Positions 29,172-40,569 of a DNA stretch of 64,000 nt are shown in pieces. The notes under the pieces are model-generated. The model worked only from the letters and a program-made list of their open reading frames with translations, was not told the origin of the DNA and did not search any database. The position numbers and the translations under genes are program-made. Position 1 is the first letter of the stretch, and each line of letters opens with the position of its first letter. The DNA lies in contig SSBO01000001.1 of the NCBI GenBank assembly GCA_005281725.1, positions 8,646,115-8,710,114 of the forward strand, written 5' to 3'. Source of the stretch: Wuchereria bancrofti (lineage: Eukaryota > Nematoda > Chromadorea > Rhabditida > Onchocercidae).

Positions 29172-29190
29172 GGGGGGGCGGGGGGGGGGG
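29172..29190 (+). repeat. Poly-G tract
   Basis: Seven G, one C and ten G in a row in a genome that is otherwise very AT-rich, located about 280 bases upstream of the hnRNP F/H-like start codon. Confidence 0.9.
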
Positions 29191-29465
29191 TTACGTGGAT
29201 TTTACGTGGTGCGTATTAGTTAATGAGTGTGTTAACATAATTATCTCAGATTTATTCTTTCCTCCTTCTCATTATCAATATTCGGTGATTATTGTTACAA
29301 TCTTCTTCACTTTACGTTTATTGCCAAATATTTTCTTGTATCTTATCGAAATTAGTTATAATTTTTAACATAATTTCAAGAACATTATTTACATATTTCA
29401 AGTAGTATTGATTTAATGAATTTTCTCACTTGTTATCAATATAAATTTTTTCTAGCATTAGCATT

Positions 29466-32400
29466 ATGGAAGAAGTGAAAACGGAACAATCAGAAGCAGT
29501 AACGGAAGAAACGGTAGAGATAGAAACGAAAACTGAAACGCAAGCAGAAGCGGTAGAGGAGACGGATACGGAACAAACAGCAGAGACGACAACAACAAAT
29601 AAGGAAATAGATCCTAATACATCAAACTATATTAGACTTCGCGGTCTACCGTTTTCAGCTAAAGAAGATGATGTTCGAGCGTTTTTGGAAGGTTATGATC
29701 TTTTCAAGAATATATATTTGCATATTCTAAGTAGTGTTGATTTATGAATTTAATGTGGTTATTTAATGAATTTGCCAAGAATATTTATTTTACATATTCC
29801 ATATTCACATATTTACATATCGCAAAATTAAATTTTGTACATATTTTAAGACCGTAACTTTTTAAATCATATTCTAAGACTTACAAGCGTGCTATATATT
29901 TGCAGCAGATTAGGATTAGAAAAAAATCTGTATTGTGCAGTCTAATTACGAGTCATTATTTCGTATGATTTATGTTTATAGATTATTCAGATATTTGATT
30001 GTCATTTCTTTTCGCAAAATAGTTTGTAAGAATTTGTGTAGTTTTCTGTAGCTCTAACATAAATAACTGGTTTTTAGGTTTGGAAGTAAGATCGGTGACA
30101 TTTACATTGACATCAATGGGTCGAGCGAGCGGCGAATGTTATGTTGAGTTAGTGGACAAAGCTGCGGCGGAGGAAGCAAAGCGCTTTGATAAGCAAGAAA
30201 TGAATAATCGTTACATTGAAGGTCTCTTCCTGCTTTTTCAGCGTTTGGTATTAGTTTTAGGTTGTGGAAGTAACATCAGAAGCAGCGTGAATTACTGTTT
30301 AATAGAAGGTGATAACGAAGATGTAAGACATTCCAAATTTCGGACTTTTTTTTAGTGTGTGTTTTTGGGCGTTGGAAATATTGCTCCGTTTTTGCATGAT
30401 TGCTTGCTCATTCAGAGGAAAAGCCAGTTAGAAGTGGAACTTGAATAAATAAGGTATTACACAAATTTCTTGCTTTGTAGTATTCAACGTAACAGAAAGT
30501 GAAGTGGTTTGGATGACGCGACATAATGTGATTCGTAAAGGTGATCAAGAAACGCCTTATAATTTTGTTGTTAGACTTCGGGGCATACCATTCAGTGCAA
30601 CGAATGATGATGTGAAAGAATTCTTCAGCGGTACGTCGTTTTACAGTATTTCATAAGTGTTAAAGGTATCTGTTGATAGTTTTTGACTGTAGGTTTCAGA
30701 GTTTCCCAAGATGGGATGTGTAGAATTTGTCGGGCCATAGTCGGCACACTTATACACGGGCAAATGGCCTTAGTTTTGTTCTAATGGATTTGAGGAATTA
30801 GTGTCAATGTAATTTCACAAGTTCTGCTTTCTGGATCAGCTAGTGCAGTTTTCAAGATTTGAATGTTTTGCTTTAATGCGTATCGATCAGTAATTTTATA
30901 TTTCTGGAAGGGAGGTGACTCCTAATTGCTCATGTATTTGGTGGTGTAAGTATGGGATATAGGATTGGAAGTGGCAGATGTTGTCATCGACAAGGAGCTG
31001 GGGGGTCGCCCATCTGGGGAGGCATTCGTACGGTTCGCCAGCAAACAGCATGCCGAGATGGCCCTGGAACGGAACAGAAACAACATGGGTTCGAGGTATG
31101 GGAAAATAAACATCAGATAAAATGCTACTTAGCTCTTTTTAACGAAATTATGTTTTAATCAAGCAAGTGATTTACCGTTCGAATTACCCTGAAAACAAAA
31201 GTAATTTGGTTGCAATGATACTGTTGACAATCGAACGCTGCGTTTGAGAAGTTGTTAGCAGCTGTTGCGATTTCTTTAAGAAGAAATATCTGCCAACACT
31301 GACGAGAAGACATTAAAGTGCTTGAATATATAAGCCTTCTTGCATACTATTTAACGAAGAAAGTTGAATTACCCTGAAAGGAAAATTTGGTTATCGCCCA
31401 ACGAATTTTATCCGACCCAGCAGTGTTCTTTCATTAACGGTATCATAGTAACGACATGTGTATTGCTGCTTCAAATATATTTTGAAATTTAAAAGTTTTG
31501 AAATTTGAGAGGTAGCATCTCTTGTTTCTCAGGAGTTACTGAGAAGAATTGAGAAATTCTAAGATAGATTGGCTGTCTGGGAGGTTTCCCATTAATAATT
31601 TATTAATGGAGACAGACAATAGTTCTTTTAATTTTACAGGTTGCTTTAGAGAATTCCTTTGGAACGGATCTTTATGTTCATGCATTATCAAAATCTTTTG
31701 ATACGACATTTATTTGCAGATTGACCAATAGCAATAAGCAGCAGTAAACTAGCAATTGAGAAATGAAATGAGTGAATATGTCCTATCATTTGGATTCACA
31801 AGGCATTTCCCAAAATTTTTATCTAGTTTTTGTTTGAATTCTCTAGATATGTGGAAGTTTTTCGAAGTTCTGGTGATGAATTGGAGAAATCAAGGGAAGG
31901 TCATATTGCACCACCAACGTCTTTGAGAAGTCTTGCTGTTGAACGCAGTTTTCCAACACCGCGCACGGAACCTATACCTTTACGCTTTGCTGCAGCGAAG
32001 CTTGGTGGCGTACGTCCATATCGGTAAGAAGATTTTATGGAATAAAGTTCTAGAAAACGGAAGATGGAAATTTTATCAGTGTGGGAAAGCGAGAAGTATT
32101 TGTGTGTTACCTTTCGTACATTTCCATCCTCTGTTAATTTCTGGAACTTACGATGGATTGTATCGATATTTTCCGCATGTATTTTCAATAAAATGTTCGA
32201 ATATTCAGTTTTCACTGTTCATGAATTTATTTCAGAAGAGAGGAGTATGGTGGTCCTTTGAGAAATGTTAGTATGGGTCGCCCTCGTGCTGGCCCTTATG
32301 ATGCGCCATATAGTCGTTACGCACGTTTTCAGGATTACGGTTATGAAGATGATTTTGATTGCGATGATCCAGCTAAGATTTACATGAGGGGTCAGTTTAT

Positions 32401-33958
32401 GAACAACACAGATTTCAATAAGTTTTCGTGCGTTTTTTAATTCATACCTTTCTATAGATTAACAATAATTCAATTGTATTCAATCTGATTGCTTATTAAG
32501 GTCTTCCGTATAGTGCAAATGCGCTTGATATCGAAGATTTCTTCAAACCATTGAATTGTGTCGAAATTCAGCTGGGTTTCAATGAAGATCGTCGACCATC
32601 TGGTGATGCATGTGTGATTTTTGGGACAGTAGGTGAAGCGCGGGATGCAATGTCCAGAAACAAACAGTGTATTGGTAATCGGTAAGAACATTATGAATTA
32701 TGAATTTTTGTGCAGGTACATGCGTGCATCTGTCTGGGTGAATTGATAAGTAGTAGAGGTGTAAAGCATTGATCAGATTTAGTAAATTATCTTAGATGTT
32801 TATTACTTTGGACAGTTGGAAGCACTGTAATGAGAATAGATCATGCTAATATAAAAGGTAAAAAATCTTTCACAACATTAATGTACTGGTCCTTTTCCTA
32901 GATTCTGATTTTTTTTTTATTGTAGGCTGCACAGCTGTCCTCTTCATATTTCCCATTGATGAATAGATTGTGTTTTCATGAATTAGAAAAAAAAATTTTT
33001 TAAAAAAAAGTTTTAATCTAAGTAAACAGTTTCATTCTTTTACAGATATATTGAACTATTTACCGCCGCTGATGTCCCAATTACGCAAAAATATGTTATT
33101 TATCGAAGAATTGGTGGTACAGGTGATTATCCAGCAGCAGTAAGTGGAGGAGGTCCTCGTGGTCCAACAGCATTAAATCGTGTTAATTGTGGTGGATATG
33201 ATGAATGGGCTGATAACGATGGAAATGGACGCTATTCAAGTGTTCAGAACAAACCAGTTTCACTGAATCGTGTTGGATATGCGACAAGCGATCCTGCTGA
33301 TATTGGTGGGGCTGAGGGTTGGTCGGATGCTGATTCGGGTAGAAGCTGTAAGTTAATTAAAAATTTCAAGTCACTGTGTTTTAGTGGCTGCTAAATCAAT
33401 ATTAGTAAATTTCTACTGGACTCGAAAATTTCATCACTAGCTTCCTTTCAATATTATAGGATGACAATTCAAATAAAGTTGCTAATCTGTTTTCCTCAAT
33501 TCGTGTTTTCTTTTGTTGCAGCAGAAAACATTTGACTTCATTATTTTTGCACAGAACATTTGCTTTTATTGGTCAGTGTCCGGCTGAGAAAATTATATGA
33601 TATCTTATTTCAGATACGACAGGATATAACAGTGCTACGGCAGGATACAATGCGAGCTATGCTACTGGGGGGCAGCAGGTTTGTTTGGTTTTAGTCTGCA
33701 TTATCAGTTCATTACTTTTAAATATTAAATATATATGCAAATCTGCCACCATACTTCTTATTCTTTAGATTCTATTCAAAATACTAACAAAATTTTAATA
33801 TTTTTTTATTCATTTGCAAGCTGAACATGTTTTAGAAGACATTTGAAAACTACTAACTTTTACATTTTCAGTACTACAACGATGAATATGAAGGAAAGCA
33901 ATCTTCATATGGTTATCAGTGGAGCAGTGCTGGTGGTTCGGTGAAAACCAGTTGGTAA
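29466..33958 (+). CDS. hrpf-1: hnRNP F/H-type RNA-binding protein, three quasi-RRMs, 10 exons, 539 aa
   Basis: Exons: 29466-29691, 30078-30221, 30481-30630, 30963-31095, 31847-32023, 32236-32390, 32501-32681, 33046-33347, 33614-33678, 33872-33958; all phases agree (1620 nt). The N-terminus is Glu/Thr-rich (aa 1-50). RRM1 begins YIRLRGLPFSAKEDDV (aa about 54), RRM2 VVRLRGIPFSATNDDV (aa about 154) and RRM3 KIYMRGLPYSANALDI (aa about 323). Each is completed by an hnRNP F/H-style second half (GECYVEL, GEAFVRFASKQHAEMAL, GDACVIF). The linker after RRM2 is Arg/Pro/Tyr-rich, and the C-terminus is Gly/Tyr/Ser-rich low-complexity ending VKTSW. hnRNP F/H proteins bind G-tracts and regulate alternative splicing in the nucleus. 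The closest family fit is the nematode hrpf-1 group; GRSF1 is the other relative, but no mitochondrial presequence is evident. Confidence 0.93.
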
Positions 33959-35792
33959 AAGCTTCAGGAATAGTTGCTGATTTCCAAAATCACAGCGCCA
34001 GTGTTGAAATATCTCGTCAGTAAAGCTTTTTCCGGTAAAACTAACATACCATGTTTGCTGACCATTTGGTTGATTTGATTTTTATTTGGTTGTTTAAATG
34101 ATTTTCTTTATACTTTTTTTCGCGAAAAAATTGATTGTAAACTCCTCTTTGTTCTTTTTCGTCTTATAACGCTCGCTGCTCCGAACTGCAGTTTCAGCAA
34201 AACAGTTTTATTTCTTTTGTGTTTAATTATTAACTTAATGAAATTCAAGTTCCAATTAATAACAGTTTTCCTTTTTCATGTATGGACAGTTTTGTTTTCA
34301 TAATATATTTTTTGCATCTTCATTACTTGCTTTATTTTGTGTTTCAAGATTTCTATCAATTTCTAAGCTGAAATAGCGCTGTTGCGTAACTTTCAAACAC
34401 ATTTTCAGAAAAATTCAGTTTTTTTTCCCCCAAAGATTTAGAATTTCAAATATCCGTCGGAATTTGCTGAATAGCGCAATATAATGTAAGATGGCGTTGT
34501 CTGATCTCGTTGTTACTCCTTCGGAATAAGTGTTTCTGCACTTTTTATCATTTCTCTTAAAACACTGTTTGATAAGTTTCTGGTAGCATCAGGTATTTTT
34601 GTTAGTAACGAAATTTTAATTATTCATGGAGTCACTTATATATTGACTCTTTTTCATGCAGTTCATATCGATTGTATTTAATCATAGTTGTACGTTTGTC
34701 AAAAATAAAATGTTTTTTGGTGTATGTCATCACATAACATTCTTTGCTTATTTTTTTTATATTGCAGACTAGAAAAGGGGCTGTTACTGTGATGCTCAAC
34801 ATTTAACTTGCAATCGTTACAATTAGATAGATATAAATATGTACAGAAGGGAGCAATGGACAAAATTTTTTGTGGTTGAATATGTTTTTTATGCGATAAC
34901 AGTAAAGTTAGCAAAGTAGTGACTTCATTTCACTATTCGTTTTTGTAACATTTCTTGTGTCTTTTGTCAATTTGATGGATTGCAGTCAGCTACCAATGTT
35001 CCATAATTAAATGTTAGGTGTGGGACTGTGTCGTCTTTTGTGCTCTTCATATTCGACATTTGAGCTTTGAAGAAATTTGTAAAGTGATGAGGACAAGTAG
35101 CTTTTTAATTTCAATCTTGTTCATAATAATTTTAAGAGTAAGACTGTTTTGACCATCATTTGAAACAATTATGCTGAAATGCCAATTGATTTTCGAAAGA
35201 AGCATCGTTTAGAAAACAGGAGGAAAAATAGTAGTGGCGTTTCTAATTGTGACGATCTGTAAATTAGGATAAGAAGTAAATACGATGGATAGGTTTACTA
35301 CTTTAGGGGTGAGCTTATTTTTAACTATTTGGTTTTAATAAGTAATTCTTCCACTAAACAAACTGTTAGTAAAGATAATTTACTTTGCATGGTCATCAAT
35401 TCTATTCTTATCATTATTATTATTACTCTTTCTACTAAATATCAAAATATTTGGTTCAATAAGTGGTTATTATTACATTAAAGTATTATTTAATAGGATT
35501 TTAGATAAGGCAATTTTTGAAATGCTAAATTAAATGTTAAAATAAATGCTAAATTTATTAAACTAAATTGAACTTTCACCTCTATCAATTGTTTTATTCA
35601 TTACAATGTTTAGGAAAAGGAATGAGAAGTATAAAATGATTAAATGTTATTTGATTTGCAGAAAGGATGAAATATGCAAATATCGTTCTTTTTTAGACGA
35701 TATATTTTTAGATGACAAAATGATTAGCCAAGTACAATTTTTGTATTTCTACATGGATGGAAATGGTGTTTCTTTTGTTGATCCAATGTTTT
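33959..35792. other. 3' UTR and intergenic
   Basis: T-rich 3' UTR of the hnRNP gene with AATAAA near 34704. An ATG at 35089 opens a short hydrophobic frame (RTSSFLISILFIIILR) ending in a GTAAGA donor, resembling a signal-peptide exon. Its phase does not fit the next exon at 35967, so it is left unassigned. Confidence 0.35.
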
Positions 35793-37598
35793 ATGATAAC
35801 CTTTATTGAAGCTATATTTTATACAAAAGGTACTACCACCAATAATGACATAATTTTTGCTAATAAAGTTTTTTAAAATAAAATTTGTTCATTATTTTTT
35901 ATTTAAAAAAAAATACTTTCATTGAAATATTACAATAGTAATTAAATTATTGCTATCTTCACATAGGGCAAATTCCAAGTTTACAATGCACGCAACATTC
36001 ATTTTGCTCTGAACGTGATCGTGCTCGTTGGTTAGAAAGACGTCGATCGTATCAAATTTTATTTGCACTCAAAAATGAACCATTCACGCAAATGTATTTC
36101 ATTTTTCCAAATTTTTTTTTTTTTTTCAAAAACATTAATATATTTTAATTATGTTTCACTTGTAATTTACATATTGATTTTTCATGTTCAAATATGACAA
36201 GAACATATATAATAATTGATAAAAAAATCGAAAATGATCATTACCTGAATTATCATATATTGATTATATAATTGTAACTTAGAATTATCATAAGAAAATA
36301 TATTGGCAGTTAAACAATTACTAATTTAAAAGTCCTTAATTAATTTTAATTAGTTACTGTATAATATTATATGTGTGTGATTATTTCCAGACATGGTTCT
36401 TCCTTCTTCTTCTTCTTTCTTCATATTTTTGTCTTTTTTTTTTTGAGTTCAAAAATTGATGAAACCAATTTCAAGTTTTATATTTCAATTTTTGCAATCT
36501 ATCTGTAACAAATCGTTGTTAATTTTTTTGCCTGTATTATTTGTTGTCATTTATTTGTATTAAAATTTAGTCAAATATTTATTTCGCTATTTCTATAAAA
36601 ATTTATTCAAATACTTAATTTAATATTTTTATAAAAATTTAGCCAAATGCCTCTGTCAGCATTATCAATCAATCGTTGGCATAATTATTTATGCTATGAA
36701 TATCAAAGCGCAGCATTTTTGATGGAAAATGATAGTGAACGATGGCAAATAGCATGTTTATGGAATGGTAACGATATTAATGGGACATGTGCGCCAGCAC
36801 CGTCCAATAATAAGCCAATTGATTATATTGAACCTGAAAAATGGCGACAAATGTTATATGTTAGTATTTATTTTTAAGAAGAAAAAAAAATGAATTAATT
36901 AAATAAATAAAAATAATTCGTCAATTAATATTTTTGCAACTATTAAAATCAAAAAAGAAAAGATTTTTTTTTAGAAATTTCGAAGAAGTATTGGTTGTAC
37001 AACAAGAGCTATTTGGGAGGCAGAAAAGGTAATTTTTTCTTCCTTTTTTTTTGAATCAGTAAATAAAATATTTTTTCATTCTTTCTATCTATTAATTAAA
37101 TTTATTCATGATTAACCTTGATAAATTTAATACATATTTATAAAAGTTAATATGACTGCATTATAAATATTATTATTTTTTTTTATAATTTTAAAAAGAA
37201 AATTCTATTTTTTTAACAAATTTCTATCTACAAAAAAAAAAAAAGAAAAATTTTTGCTAAAAACGATTCTTTTTTTCTTCATTAAAGAATAATTTTATGC
37301 AATAATGATAAAATATGTATTAAATCTATATGTTTAATTTTTGAAATTTGACAGTAATACAATATAGCAATTATTATTATTTGATATAAATGATTGTCAT
37401 AATAATTTGGTAATTGTTTTCCTTTCTTCTTTTTTTTCATTTTTTGCTAATATGAAATAAAATAAAATTATATGATAGGCACAAGAATTATATGTGTGTA
37501 CGGAACGTTGTTTACATGGCGGAATTGGTTATATGCCAGTATTGTTTATTGCTATGACACTTATGATATCTATCACTTTGTTATGTTTTCGAGGATAA
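35793..37598 (+). CDS. Small secreted/membrane-anchored Cys-rich protein, copy 1 of a tandem pair
   Basis: Exons with good support: 35967-36093, 36643-36859, 36975-37028, 37479-37598. A possible first exon is 35793-35829 (ATG, 12 codons, phase fits, weak signal peptide). I do not recognise the family. The ectodomain has spaced cysteines (LQCTQHSFCSE, NYLCYEYQSA, WQIACLWNGNDINGTCAPAP, RSIGCTT, LYVCTERC) and a C-terminal hydrophobic stretch MPVLFIAMTLMISITLLCF. The latter could be a transmembrane anchor or a GPI signal. The protein aligns exon by exon with the gene at 38368-40049 (shared CLWNGN.INGTCAP, ELYVC.ERC, GGIGY/AGIGY). The intron before exon 36643 is repetitive and contains extra copies of the acceptor. 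Function unknown; nematode-restricted is my guess. Confidence 0.65.
36559..36657 (+). repeat. Three imperfect tandem copies spanning a splice acceptor
   Basis: Units near 36563, 36597 and 36632 share an AAAATTTA[GT][TC]CAAAT[AG] core spaced by about 35 bases. The last one is the acceptor plus first bases of exon 36643 of copy 1; the first one also ends in TTTAG and so presents a decoy acceptor. Confidence 0.65.
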
Positions 37599-37660
37599 TT
37601 TATTGTGAAAAAATTCATTATCATTATAAAGATTATTGTAATGAAAAGAAAGAGGAAGCG

Positions 37661-37676
37661 AGAGAGAGAGAGAGAG
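37661..37676. repeat. (GA)n microsatellite
   Basis: Short GA run just downstream of the stop codon of copy 1. Confidence 0.85.
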
Positions 37677-38367
37677 GGAAGGTGAAAAACATATTTTAGA
37701 GTAATTTGCTAAACTTTTACAATATTTCTTTCTATTTTGGTGAAAATTTTGCATTCTTTTCTTCCCTGTTTTTTTTCCTCGGAAAATTTCACATATTCCA
37801 TTTTTATATTTCAAAATTTTACTTGTTATGTGCATTTTACATTTTACAAAATATGTTAATGGAATATTAGTTACTTGTTATTCATTATCATTAGTAAATT
37901 ATATAATTTAATTTGTTTAAAATCCATTCAAATCTGTCACACTATTTCCCTTTTGCCTTTAATTATATTATTATCATTTTTTTTTTCTTCATTTAAAAAA
38001 TGGGAAAAAGAAAATAAAAACTGAAAAAAGACGGAAAAATAATGAGAAGAAAGTTGAAAAAAAAAACTAAACAATAAAATGGAACAATGGGAAGTTTAGC
38101 AACGAACATGCCATCAATTTTTTTAAATTATATCTTATTGTTGAAGAAAAATTACACTTTTTTCATTTGTTCCTTTTTTTTAACATGTGAATATGGTAAA
38201 AACTAATGCGAAATATTTTTCAAATTATTAAATTAAAAATTGTTTCCATGAAAGTTTACATTCACATAAGCATACATATAATCATTAATTGCATATTCGA
38301 TATTTAATTCTAATACTTCATAAAGAAAATGATAACCTTATAATGGTCATTTCGTAATTTTATTAAG

Positions 38368-40049
38368 ATGTGGACGGGTGAATATTCTCTTTTAACAGTT
38401 TCTGTATTATATACAATAATTTCTCGAGGTATAATAATGATATTACAACTTTGTGAAATATTTTAATAAATTAATAATATCGTAATGGATTTGACCATTT
38501 TTTTCTCTTGTGTTCATTTAGTGAATTTAATTAATAACTATTAATGAGGGGCTATAAAATGTTATGTATTAATAATATTATTTGTTTTATTAGAATTCAT
38601 CATTTGTTAAATATCTATTTATGCATAAATCATCTCTTATAGAAACCATTAAGTACTATATTTAAGCAATACATTTAATTAGCTTATCCATTTAATGACT
38701 AATTAATCATGCATTTGTTGTAAATAAGGAAGAAAGATACACAGCAGATTGGATTTAAATTTTAAAAAAAGCAATTTGGAATTAATAATTTAATTATGAA
38801 TCATAATTGTAATTATTAATATGATTACATTCCAAAAGATTAAAATATTTTATGCGCAAATACAGAAAACACAGCAAATATTAGCATCTATAATTGGTAA
38901 TTATTATGATTATAGTTATGATTATAACTGTGTAATATATTTCAGGATAAACAAATCGTGATTACAATCATGACTATACAAATTCGTTATCATGTAGTGA
39001 ACATTATCGTTTATAATTGATTATGACTAATTATAGTTATGATAAATAAATATATAATATATTCATAATATTTTAAATTTACAATCATGATTGATTGTAA
39101 TTATGATTATAAATATGTATTATATTTCAGGAGATACAAATCGTGATATTTCATGCACAGATTCGTTAATATGTAGTGAACATCATCGTTTATTGTGGTT
39201 TCGAATGCGTAAACATGTAAATAATATTCTACAATTTATGCATCATAAACGATATAAACGTAAAATGAAATCAATGAAACGTGATGAATCGTTAACAATG
39301 CGTTATATATTATGCAAAGAAGTGCAAAGTGTAGGTTTTATGAATGATGGACAAAGTGACCGATGGCCTATACGATGTTTATGGAATGGAAATGCTATCA
39401 ATGGTACATGTGCACCAGGACCACCGAGCAATCAACCAGTTTTTTATATTAAATCCAATGAATGGCAACAAAAAGTTAAGGTATGTTTTAGTTAGCATTT
39501 CACTAATATATGGTAATTGCCCTCTTCGTTCATAATGACCCTATTTAGAGTAATTTTTCTTTTGTTTTTTCAGAAGAATATTAATAATTATTGTGTATTG
39601 TTTGGAAAAGAAAAAATTTGGTTTATCTAGTAAATTTAGTTTATAATTATTATTCATGAGACATAAAATGCTGTAAATTCATAACATTATTGTTTAGGAA
39701 TTCCGCATTAAAATTGGTTGTAATAGTTCGGATATTGAAGATGCAAATAAAGTATGTATGACTCTTCTTTTCCAATTATGGAGGTAAAGCTTGGTGTTTT
39801 CATGGAAAATAAAAAAAGATAAAAGTGATGACATGATTATGACTTTCGGAAGATCAAACCTATCAAAATATTGATCCTTCGGGCAAAGAATTAGTAATTG
39901 GTCGTCTAAAATTGTGAATGTTTAAAATACAGTTGGACGAATTGTATGTATGCAAGGAACGTTGTGTGCAAGCTGGAATTGGTTATATTTCATCGATATT
40001 CATTATGACAACATTGTTTATCTCTTTCACATTGCTGCTGATGACGTGA
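38368..40049 (+). CDS. Small secreted/membrane-anchored Cys-rich protein, copy 2 of a tandem pair, 193 aa
   Basis: Exons: 38368-38428, 39131-39480, 39698-39751, 39933-40049; all phases agree. Exon 1 encodes a credible signal peptide (MWTGEYSLLTVSVLYTIISR). The mature part has CTDSLICSE, a basic stretch (HHKRYKRKMKSMKRDE), YILCKEVQSVGFMNDG, RCLWNGNAINGTCAPGPP, KIGCNSSD and LYVCKERC. It ends in a hydrophobic tail ISSIFIMTTLFISFTLLLMT, which fits a type I membrane anchor or a GPI signal. Intron/exon layout is the same as in copy 1, so the two arose by tandem duplication. Copy 2 carries the more convincing signal peptide. Family and function unknown to me. A decayed copy of the start of exon 2 lies in intron 1. 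Confidence 0.75.
38899..39020 (+). pseudogene. Decayed duplicate of the exon 2 start of copy 2
   Basis: The stretch from about 38899 resembles 39085-39206: an AT-rich intron end, then TATTTCAG, then exon-like sequence sharing ACAAATCGTGAT, ATTCGTTA.(T)ATGTAGTGAACAT and ATCGTTTAT. The copy is offset by 186 bases. In the phase used by the real exon it meets TAA at its second codon, so it cannot code. Confidence 0.75.
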
Positions 40050-40569
40050 ACAAGATGAAACTATGAAAAAGTGAAAAACGAAAATTCACACACAATGTTA
40101 CAAAAACAACATAATAAGTGATTAACAATTTCAAATTGAATAAAAGTTTTCCAACAAATTCTGCACCGAATATAATGCCATTTCAATATCACAAGTTTAC
40201 AGAATGGAAATGGATTCTTGAATTCTTGAAATTTAGGAATTCAGAAAAATAAAAAACGTTTTCAATATAAAGTCTGAATTTTTGCAAAAAATTTGCCGAA
40301 AAATCGTAAATTCATATCGAAGATACTTTGATGATGGCGTAACAATCGACTATACAAAACAGGAAACCAAACTCGCAATTTCATTGAAAATTCTCAAATT
40401 AGGCGTCCACTGTTCGTTCACTTACCCATTTCAAATTTTAATGAAGAAACAAAAACAAACAGTAATGATATGGTAAAAGTATATATATATATGTATATGT
40501 ACATATTATGAATTCATATCTCGTAAATCTAAAGTGTGTTCAAGCAATATATCATATATTAAATACAAC

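Larger units (their letters stand above)
26901..29465. other. Intergenic: 3' UTR, tandem duplication and poly-G tract
   Basis: The left part holds the V-ATPase B 3' UTR, with AATAAA signals near 27333 and 27764. A 44-base-period duplication lies at 27361-27437 and a G-rich run at 29172-29190. No coding exon was supported until the hnRNP start at 29466, which follows a TTTTTTCTAG acceptor ending at 29455. Confidence 0.4.

Noticed and set aside
35089..35137. Short signal-peptide-like frame ending in a GTAAGA donor
   Set aside because: Looks like a first exon, but it ends in phase 0 while exon 35967 needs one carried base; kept only as a note.
35606..35809. 67-codon plus-strand open frame
   Set aside because: No splice phase fits the following exon of the secreted-protein gene and its composition is like the AT-rich flank; a shorter ATG in another frame (35793) fits better.
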